13,279 nt of DNA, from positions 1 through 13,279 of the forward strand of contig JAIFNF010000034.1 of NCBI GenBank assembly GCA_020047885.1, in the 5' to 3' direction. Under the pieces are notes generated by a model that saw only the letters and a list, made by a program, of their open reading frames with translations, was not told where the DNA came from and did not search any database. Source of the stretch: Gammaproteobacteria bacterium (GTDB lineage: Bacteria; Pseudomonadota; Gammaproteobacteria; Competibacterales; Competibacteraceae). Positions 1 through 5,363 of this stretch are shown piece after piece (within the stretch, counting starts at the first letter, position 1; every line of letters begins with the position of its first letter). Both the position numbers and the translations under genes were made by a program.

Positions 1-7
1 GGGACGC

Positions 8-298
8 TTACTTCTCGATGATCGCCATGATCTCGTCTTCGCGCATGACGACCAGATCTTCGCCGTCCACCTTCACTTCGCTGCCCGAATACTTGCCAAA
101 CAGGACCAGGTCGCCGACCTTGACATCCAGGGGGCGCACGTCGCCATTCTCCAGCAACTTGCCACGACCGATCGCCATGACCGTACCGCGTGACGGCTTC
201 TCAGCCGCTGCGCCGGGCAGGACGATGCCGCCCGGGCTGGTGGTTTCTTCTTCAACACGCTTGATGAGTACACGATCATGCAATGGACGAATGTTCAT
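8..298 (-). CDS. groES: Co-chaperonin GroES
   Basis: This 96-residue protein has the full length and sequence of the GroES family. GroES forms the heptameric lid of the GroEL folding chamber in the cytoplasm. The start reads [14 protein letters not shown], the usual beta-strand entry. The mobile loop that docks on GroEL lies at about residues 16-33 and carries the hydrophobic IVL tripeptide. The C-terminal half has the conserved [11 protein letters not shown] and EDEIMAI segments. The ATG is preceded by AAGGAG (minus strand, about 308-313) at good spacing, so the start is secure. groEL is expected just beyond the left edge, but only 7 bases remain after the stop. A sigma-70 promoter and a CIRCE operator lie upstream, so heat-shock control by HrcA is likely. 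The assignment is near certain. Confidence 0.98.
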   Translation of the reverse strand: MNIRPLHDRVLIKRVEEETTSPGGIVLPGAAAEKPSRGTVMAIGRGKLLENGDVRPLDVKVGDLVLFGKYSGSEVKVDGEDLVVMREDEIMAIIEK

Positions 299-355
299 TG
301 ATTACATCTCCTTGGAGGGGTTGGATTCAGTGACTTGAGGTGGGCGCTGATGCTG

Positions 356-382
356 TTAGCACTCGGCTTTGGTGAGTGCCAA
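356..382. promoter_or_regulatory. CIRCE operator (HrcA binding site)
   Basis: The inverted repeat TTAGCACTC, nine bases, GAGTGCCAA matches the CIRCE consensus (TTAGCACTC-N9-GAGTGCTAA) at 17 of 18 arm positions. It lies directly downstream of the groES -10 box, where bound HrcA would block RNA polymerase or early elongation. HrcA itself is not encoded in the window. Confidence 0.93.
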
Positions 383-409
383 TGATATTCAGCGCGAACC
401 CGCTGTCAA
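382..409 (-). promoter_or_regulatory. groES sigma-70 promoter
   Basis: Reading the minus strand, a perfect TTGACA (404-409) is followed after 16 bases by TATCAT (382-387), which overlaps the CIRCE element by one base. This is a housekeeping-type promoter combined with negative control by HrcA rather than an evident sigma-32 promoter. The start of transcription would fall inside CIRCE. Confidence 0.8.
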
Positions 410-538
410 GGGGTTGACCAAGAAGTGGGGCAAGGCGGGAAATTTTCAAGGGGCGCAGTGAAGAAAATTGCCGGGCGGGGAGTCTATCGTTACGCTTGGC
501 GTCGTCAGGCGTTCCCGTCTTCTCAAGAGGAATTGGTT

Positions 539-868
539 ATGGACAGTCAACCGCTGGTGGTCTATTGCACCTGCCCGGATCCCGCTACTGCCGAGCATAT
601 CGCTGAGACCGTGGTCGATGAGCGGTTGGCCGCTTGCGTCACGATCATTCCAGGGCTGACCTCGATCTACCGCTGGCAGGGGGAAATCCAGCGGGATGTA
701 GAACTGTTGTTGATGATGAAAACCGGCAACGCGGTTTATGCGGGATTGGAAGCACGCATCCGTGAACTGCATCCCTACGAAGTCCCGGAAATTATCGCTC
801 TGCCAATTCAGGTGGGTTCGGCAACCTATCTGGACTGGATCGCCGATAACACAGGAACGCTGGTATGA
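539..868 (+). CDS. cutA: Divalent-cation tolerance protein CutA
   Basis: This 109-residue protein belongs to the CutA1 family of small trimeric proteins with a ferredoxin-like fold, linked to copper and other divalent metal tolerance. Family hallmarks are the early VVYCTCPD strand, the LAACVTIIPGLTSIYRWQGEI segment with its conserved Cys, the MMKT strand, and LHPYEVPEIIALPI near the C-terminus. The frame is open further upstream (to 425), but family length and the ribosome site AAGAGG (525-530, eight bases before the ATG) fix the start at 539. The stop overlaps the dsbD start as ATGA, so the two are translationally coupled; this order is common in gammaproteobacteria. I see no convincing promoter in 410-538. 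Confidence 0.95.
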   Translation: MDSQPLVVYCTCPDPATAEHIAETVVDERLAACVTIIPGLTSIYRWQGEIQRDVELLLMMKTGNAVYAGLEARIRELHPYEVPEIIALPIQVGSATYLDWIADNTGTLV

Positions 869-2811
869 GAAAAATCCCCCCTAACCCTCCTTTTTCAAAC
901 GGGGGAATCGCCGGGTTCTGGCTCTGGCTGACACTGCTGGCGATGCTGCTGGCGGGACCGGCGGCCGCGGGACTGTTTGACCGCTTTAGCAGTTCCGAGG
1001 AGCAGCGAATTCTAGAGGCGGATGAGGCCTTTCGGCTGACGATCAGCGCCATTGACCCGCTCACGCTCCAGGCGCGGTGGGTGATTGAGCCGGGCTATTA
1101 CCTGTACCGTGACAAATTCCGATTGACGCTGATTGACGCGCAGGGCGCGACCATTACCGGTGTGGACATTCCCGCTGGTGAACTGAAAGACGATCCCTAT
1201 TTTGGCCCGCAGCAGGTCTTTCACAGCGAAGCAGTGATGATCGCCCGTCTGCAACGCACCGCGGACAGCACGGGCGTGGTCGAGGTGAAAGCCGACTACC
1301 AGGGCTGCGCTGAAGTGGGGGTGTGCTATCCACCACTCACGCAAACCGTTGCTGTTTCCCTGCCCGCCAACACCCCTCGCTCGGAAGCGGGAACCGGGTT
1401 GGAGGTGCAGGCTGTTGACGCCCCGCGCCCAGTGGGAACCGAGTTGGAAGTGCAAGCCGTTAACTCCCCTCGCCCGCCTGCGGGAGAGGGGGTGAGGGCG
1501 GAACCTGAGCAGGATCGTTTGGCGCGCCTTCTCGGCGAGCAGCATTTTCTCGCGATTCCCGCCTTCTTCGGATTCGGCCTGCTCCTCGCCTTCACGCCCT
1601 GCGTTTTCCCCATGGTGCCGATTCTCTCCAGCCTGATTGCGGGTCAGGGCGCTCATCTAACCCGGCGTCGAGCCATAGCGTTAACCCTGACCTACATACT
1701 GGCGATGTCCGCGACCTATACCGTGGTCGGCGTACTGGCGGCGCTGCTCGGTCAGAACCTTCAGGTCTGGTTCCAGAATCCCTGGGTCATCAGTCTGTTC
1801 AGCGGCCTGTTCGTACTGCTGGCGCTGTCCATGTTCGGCTTTTACGACCTGCAACTGCCCGCGTTTCTCCAATATCGGCTGACTGAATGGAGCAACCGCC
1901 AGCGCGGCGGCCGTTATGTCGGCGTCGCCATCATGGGTTTCCTGTCAGCGTTAATCATTGGCCCGTGCGTCGCGCCGCCCCTGATTGGCGTACTGACGTT
2001 TATTGCTGCCACTGGCAACCTTGTTCTGGGCGCTACGGCACTCTTCATGCTGAGCCTGGGCATGGGCGCACCGTTGTTGGTGATCGGTGCCTCTACCGGT
2101 CACTGGCTACCACGCGCCGGTCATTGGATGGAGCGAATCAAGGCAATTTTCGGCGTCATGCTGCTGATGGTCGCGTTGTGGCTACTGGAGCGCATTCTGC
2201 CTGCGGCGCTGATCATGGTGCTGTGGGCGACTCTGCTGATTGTGACGGCGACCTACATGGGCGCTCTGCAAGCGGTGGCGCATGGTGCGCCGGGTTGGCG
2301 GATGCTGGTCAAGGGCCTGGGCATTGTGCTGCTGATTTATGGCGTGTTGCTATTAGTGGGCGTCGCAGCAGGCGGTCGCGATACCTGGCAACCGTTGCGT
2401 GGCGTCAGTTTTACCGCCAACGCTCGCGAAGCGCCTGGCTCGATTTTTCAACCGGTTAAGACCGTGGCCGATGTGGAACGCGTGGTGCGTAATGCAGAGG
2501 GTCAGCTCGTGATGCTCGATGTCTACGCGGACTGGTGCGTGAGCTGCAAGGAACTGGAACGCTTCACGTTCAGCGATCCGTCGGTGCAAGCGACCTTGGC
2601 CGGGATGGTCGCGCTCAAGGCGGATGTCACCGCGAATGACGTGGCTGATCAGGCACTGTTACAACACTTTGGTCTGGTGGGGCCGCCCGCCCTGCTGTTT
2701 TTTGGCGCGGATGGCCGCGAGCGTCCCGAACAACGGGTGGTGGGATTTATTGATGCTGCTGAATTTAATCGGAATGTACAGAGCGCACACGCCCGGAAGA
2801 CCAACGAATAG
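865..2811 (+). CDS. dsbD: Thiol:disulfide interchange protein DsbD
   Basis: DsbD carries electrons from cytoplasmic thioredoxin across the inner membrane to periplasmic partners such as DsbC. The 648-residue product shows all three domains: a signal peptide (about 1-36, cut near AAAG), a periplasmic alpha domain with Cys148 and Cys154 (DYQGCAEVGVC), a polytopic beta domain (about 228-505) with Cys246 (FTPCVFP) and Cys368 (GPCVAPP), and a C-terminal thioredoxin-like gamma domain with WCVSC (Cys558, Cys561). All six redox cysteines are present. The ATG overlaps the cutA stop and has AGGA eight bases upstream. Two oddities: residues 2-14 of the signal peptide are encoded by a dispersed repeat, and the alpha-beta linker (about 170-213) contains a 15-residue tandem repeat followed by a GC-rich palindrome. 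Neither touches a catalytic residue. Confidence 0.97.
   Translation: MRKIPPNPPFSNGGIAGFWLWLTLLAMLLAGPAAAGLFDRFSSSEEQRILEADEAFRLTISAIDPLTLQARWVIEPGYYLYRDKFRLTLIDAQGATITGVDIPAGELKDDPYFGPQQVFHSEAVMIARLQRTADSTGVVEVKADYQGCAEVGVCYPPLTQTVAVSLPANTPRSEAGTGLEVQAVDAPRPVGTELEVQAVNSPRPPAGEGVRAEPEQDRLARLLGEQHFLAIPAFFGFGLLLAFTPCVFPMVPILSSLIAGQGAHLTRRRAIALTLTYILAMSATYTVVGVLAALLGQNLQVWFQNPWVISLFSGLFVLLALSMFGFYDLQLPAFLQYRLTEWSNRQRGGRYVGVAIMGFLSALIIGPCVAPPLIGVLTFIAATGNLVLGATALFMLSLGMGAPLLVIGASTGHWLPRAGHWMERIKAIFGVMLLMVALWLLERILPAALIMVLWATLLIVTATYMGALQAVAHGAPGWRMLVKGLGIVLLIYGVLLLVGVAAGGRDTWQPLRGVSFTANAREAPGSIFQPVKTVADVERVVRNAEGQLVMLDVYADWCVSCKELERFTFSDPSVQATLAGMVALKADVTANDVADQALLQHFGLVGPPALLFFGADGRERPEQRVVGFIDAAEFNRNVQSAHARKTNE
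870..907. repeat. Dispersed repeat at the dsbD start
   Basis: The C-rich run, the pyrimidine stretch TTTTTCAAA and the following GGGGGAAT form a partial inverted repeat. Translated on the minus strand it gives the PPFEKGGLGGI signature seen in many false ORFs of bacteria carrying this repeat. Here it begins just after the dsbD ATG and is read as the signal-peptide N-region. Identification is from memory of the motif, not from a search. Confidence 0.7.
1390..1479 (+). repeat. 45-bp tandem repeat in the dsbD linker
   Basis: Two adjacent 45-bp units encode GTGLEVQAVDAPRPV and GTELEVQAVNSPRPP (residues 176-205 of DsbD). The unit is a multiple of three, so the frame is kept. It lies between the periplasmic alpha domain and the first membrane segment, where length is tolerated. 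Confidence 0.85.
1464..1500. repeat. GC-rich palindromic (REP-like) element in dsbD
   Basis: The arms CCCCTCGCCCGC (1466-1477) and GCGGGAGAGGGG (1480-1491) pair with one mismatch around a two-base loop and are followed by GTGAGGGCG. This resembles a common dispersed bacterial palindrome built on CTCCCGC/GCGGGAG. It is translated in frame within the DsbD linker (about SPRPPAGEGVRA). Confidence 0.6.
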
Positions 2812-2817
2812 AGCGAT

Positions 2818-2846
2818 TTGCCCGCCAAAACATGGCAAAATATTTT
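2818..2846 (+). promoter_or_regulatory. Possible pfp promoter
   Basis: TTGCCC (2818-2823), 17 bases, then TATTTT (2841-2846) matches sigma-70 at four of six positions in each box. It lies in the short AT-rich gap after the dsbD stop and about 65 bases before the pfp ATG. The call is weak. Confidence 0.3.
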
Positions 2847-2912
2847 TCCAAAGCTACTTTTAAACCCTATCCATCTGGTTTTCTTTCCACTTGCCGAGGT
2901 CAGCACCCCACC

Positions 2913-4142
2913 ATGAACAAGCCCAAAAAAGTCGCCATCCTCACCGCCGGCGGTTTAGCCCCTTGCCTGAGTTCGGCCGTCGGCGGACTCATTGAGCGCT
3001 ACTCCGAGATCGATCCCAGCATCGAGATCATCTGCTATCACAGCGGCTACAAAGGACTCCTGCTCGGTGACTCCTACGTGGTTACGCCGGAAATTCGCGA
3101 AAAAGCCCGGTTGCTGCATCGCTTCGGCGGCTCGCCCATCGGCAACAGCCGGGTCAAGCTCACCAACGTCAAAGACTGCGTGAAGCGCGGCTTGGTCAAG
3201 GAAGGGGATGATCCGCAGAAAGTCGCCGCTGACCAACTGATCAAGGATGGCGTCGATGTCCTGCATACCATCGGTGGCGACGACACCAACACCGCAGCCG
3301 CTGATCTTGCCGCTTTCCTGGCCAAGAACAACTACGGTCTCACCGTCATCGGCCTGCCCAAGACCGTCGACAACGACGTGTACCCCATTCGGCAATCGCT
3401 AGGTGCCTGGACCGCTGCGGAACAGGGCGCTCACTACTTCCATAACATCGTCGCGGAAAACAACGCCAACCCGCGCATGTTGATCATTCATGAAGTGATG
3501 GGTCGCAGTTGTGGCTGGCTCACCGCCGCCACCGCGCTGGAATACCGCAAACTCCTCGACCGTGAAGAATGGCTCCCGGCTATCGGCCTCGAACGCTCGG
3601 AATTTGACGTCCATGCCGTCTACATCCCCGAGATGGAAATCGACATCGCTGCCGAAGCGCAACGGCTGCGGGCCGTTATGGATCGGGTCGACGACGTGAA
3701 CATCTTCGTTTCCGAAGGTGCCGGTGTTGAATCCATCGTGGCCGAACTCCAGGCGAAGGGGCAGGAAATTCCCCGTGATGCGTTTGGCCACGTCAAACTC
3801 GATGCCGTTAATCCTGGCAAATGGTTTGGCGAACAGTTCGCCCAGATGATCGGCTCGGAAAAAACCCTCATCCAGAAATCCGGCTATTTTTCTCGCGCTG
3901 CCCCGGCCAATCTGGAAGATCTGCGCCTGATCAAATCCTGCGTTGACCTGGCGGTGGAATGCGCCATGCGCCGCGAACCGGGCGTCATTGGTCACGATGA
4001 AGATCGTGGCGGGGTGTTGCGGGCTATCGAGTTTCCGCGCATTAAGGGCGGCAAACCCTTCGATATCGACGTTCCCTGGTTTACCGAACTGCTGGCCTCT
4101 ATCGGTCAACCGAAAGGAAAGAAAGTCGCGGCCAGCCACTAA
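2913..4142 (+). CDS. pfp: Pyrophosphate-dependent 6-phosphofructokinase
   Basis: This 409-residue phosphofructokinase family protein reversibly phosphorylates fructose 6-phosphate with PPi instead of ATP. PPi use is read from the GGDDTNT motif (121-127), where the second Asp replaces the Gly of ATP enzymes, and from PKTVDND (149-155), where Lys follows Pro. Substrate-binding MGRSCGW is at 196-202. The N-terminal TAGGLAPCLSSAVGG (11-25) is typical of a proteobacterial PPi-PFK subgroup. Such enzymes can serve glycolysis and gluconeogenesis, and in methanotroph relatives also act on sedoheptulose phosphate; that extension is inference here. I chose the ATG at 2913 because it precedes the family-typical MNKPKKVAILTAGG and has GAGG about 13 bases upstream. 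An in-frame ATG at 2832 adds an unconserved leader without a ribosome site. Confidence 0.93.
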   Translation: MNKPKKVAILTAGGLAPCLSSAVGGLIERYSEIDPSIEIICYHSGYKGLLLGDSYVVTPEIREKARLLHRFGGSPIGNSRVKLTNVKDCVKRGLVKEGDDPQKVAADQLIKDGVDVLHTIGGDDTNTAAADLAAFLAKNNYGLTVIGLPKTVDNDVYPIRQSLGAWTAAEQGAHYFHNIVAENNANPRMLIIHEVMGRSCGWLTAATALEYRKLLDREEWLPAIGLERSEFDVHAVYIPEMEIDIAAEAQRLRAVMDRVDDVNIFVSEGAGVESIVAELQAKGQEIPRDAFGHVKLDAVNPGKWFGEQFAQMIGSEKTLIQKSGYFSRAAPANLEDLRLIKSCVDLAVECAMRREPGVIGHDEDRGGVLRAIEFPRIKGGKPFDIDVPWFTELLASIGQPKGKKVAASH

Positions 4143-4171
4143 GGCTATTTGAAATCAGGGCTTTTCACCGG

Positions 4172-4196
4172 TGCTGCCTGTTCCAGATGGGCAGCA
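4172..4196. terminator. Hairpin between convergent genes
   Basis: TGCTGCC (4172-4178) and GGCAGCA (4190-4196) form a 7-bp stem with an 11-base loop in the 102-base gap between pfp and the convergent chaperone gene. Neither strand has a proper T-run right after the stem, so intrinsic termination is only a possibility. Nothing else is recognised in this gap. Confidence 0.25.
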
Positions 4197-4244
4197 TCGG
4201 GGAAGTTTTCAGCCACGGTCTATCCGCAGACATCGGCCAGTGCT

Positions 4245-4709
4245 TCAGACGCGGATGATCCATTCGGGATGAGCAGAGGATTCGGCAATACCGGACGCTT
4301 CGACTTCGGCCTCGGTTTGCAGCAACTCGCGCCAGTCTTCGGCCGTGTTGACAAACCGTTCCAGAATGCTCGCCAGGCTCTGGGTATCGAGGGGACGCCA
4401 GGCTGTCGCTAAGGCCAGCACAGCATGCGGCGGCTCGTCAACCGACAGGCTCAACGTCGCTCCCAAGGTCCCGCGCCAAAACAGGTTGCCTCGCAACATG
4501 GCCATCAACAAGTCTGGACGATCCTTGACGGGGCCAAAATCGGTATAGAACCATAACTCCTCATCAGCGGGCCGATGAAGAATGTCGATGTCCAAGCGAC
4601 CATCAAAACGCAGCGCGCAGAGACCTTCATCATCCAGTTGCAGTTCACCAAGGCCGATACGCGCACCAAGCTCGCGCATCAAGGTCGCCAGTGCGGGGTC
4701 CAATAACAT
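4245..4709 (-). CDS. CesT-family type III secretion chaperone
   Basis: This 154-residue acidic protein has the CesT/SycE class I chaperone pattern. It starts with an N-terminal helix (about 3-17), then LQLDDEGLCALRFDG (24-37) and IDIL strands, then ELWFYTDFGPV, then LLMAMLRGNLFWRGTLGATLSL (67-88). The last of these is the family hallmark, with NLFW followed by a Thr/Gly-rich strand. A C-terminal helix LASILERFVNTAEDWRELL ends the domain at about residue 130. Such dimeric chaperones bind the N-terminal region of one or a few effectors in the cytoplasm and deliver them to the type III secretion ATPase. AGGGAG seven bases before the ATG is a strong ribosome site. The gene is third in a same-strand series, 27 bases after the unknown protein, so the 676-residue protein is the natural candidate client. 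No secretion apparatus gene lies in the window. Confidence 0.85.
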   Translation of the reverse strand: MLLDPALATLMRELGARIGLGELQLDDEGLCALRFDGRLDIDILHRPADEELWFYTDFGPVKDRPDLLMAMLRGNLFWRGTLGATLSLSVDEPPHAVLALATAWRPLDTQSLASILERFVNTAEDWRELLQTEAEVEASGIAESSAHPEWIIRV

Positions 4710-4736
4710 ACGGTTTCTCCCTGGTTGACACGTCGT

Positions 4737-5312
4737 TCAGCCACCAAGCCGGGCAACTACCGCGGCCCGAGCCTGGGACAAAATGTCGGGCTGGGGTTGC
4801 CAAAATCGCTGGATCTGGCGCGAGGTTCGGTTCAACCAGACCCCATCACTGCGCACGAAGGCGCTGTCGATGACCACCATCTGTTCATCCACTGCCAATC
4901 GACCGTGACTCCGGGCCTGCTCAAGCCCCTGCCAGAGGGGTTCGAGATGACCGAACATCGCCTGAATCTCGGCCCTGGCCTCATCCGGGTTCGTGTAGGC
5001 CCCACCCCAGGGGATCTGCAGAAACAGCGCCAGGGGTCCCGAGACCAGGAAATAATGCAGCGCCCAGGAATTGACGCCACGGCCATCAAATCCCAGTAAT
5101 ACATAGTCCGGCCCGGTACTGTCCAATACCTCGTCGCGATAAAACTCGATATGGTACGGCCCAGCTTCCAGTAACGGGCGGGTGCTGAACAGAAACTCGC
5201 CGACGCTCTGTAACCGCTCGGCAAAGCCATCGGGGATCCAGGGAAACGGCAATCCTTCCCGAACGAAGAGTTCGCGTGCCTGGGTCAGCGGGGAAGCGGG
5301 TTCAATAGGCAT
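4737..5312 (-). CDS. Unrecognised protein in effector-chaperone cluster
   Basis: I do not recognise this 191-residue protein. It has no signal peptide and no membrane segment long enough to be convincing. The most hydrophobic stretch, SWALHYFLVSGPLALFLQIPWGG (about 81-103), is rich in aromatics and looks like packed beta strands of a globular protein. The start region (VREGLPFPWIPDGFAERL) and GPDYVLLGFDGRGVNSW look like conserved-core material. It lies 51 bases after the effector-like gene and 27 bases before the CesT chaperone on the same strand, so co-transcription is likely and a role in the same module is inferred. It could be a second secreted protein, a co-chaperone or an antidote. The ATG has no clear ribosome site. 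Confidence 0.75.
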   Translation of the reverse strand: MPIEPASPLTQARELFVREGLPFPWIPDGFAERLQSVGEFLFSTRPLLEAGPYHIEFYRDEVLDSTGPDYVLLGFDGRGVNSWALHYFLVSGPLALFLQIPWGGAYTNPDEARAEIQAMFGHLEPLWQGLEQARSHGRLAVDEQMVVIDSAFVRSDGVWLNRTSRQIQRFWQPQPDILSQARAAVVARLGG

Positions 5313-5363
5313 AGTCTGACACGCTTTTGCAAGAGTTAAACTGGCGGTATCCGGGGCACGGGT

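Noticed and set aside
792..1064. A minus-strand frame containing PPFEKGGLGGIF
   Set aside because: This peptide is the translation of a dispersed repeat and not a protein; the true gene there is dsbD on the plus strand.
1012..1656. A 214-codon minus-strand open frame opposite dsbD, and similar ones opposite pcnB, folK and panB
   Set aside because: All lie fully antisense to well-supported genes and have low-complexity or family-free translations.
3399..4139. A 246-codon open frame on the minus strand opposite pfp
   Set aside because: It mirrors the codon structure of a clear PPi-PFK gene, has no recognisable motif, and is the usual antisense open frame of GC-rich coding DNA.
4143..4244. A repeated tRNA 3' end (attachment site) at the far edge of the effector module
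   Set aside because: I looked for a copy of the tRNA-Glu end (such as AACCCCTAGGGAGC) in this gap and saw none.
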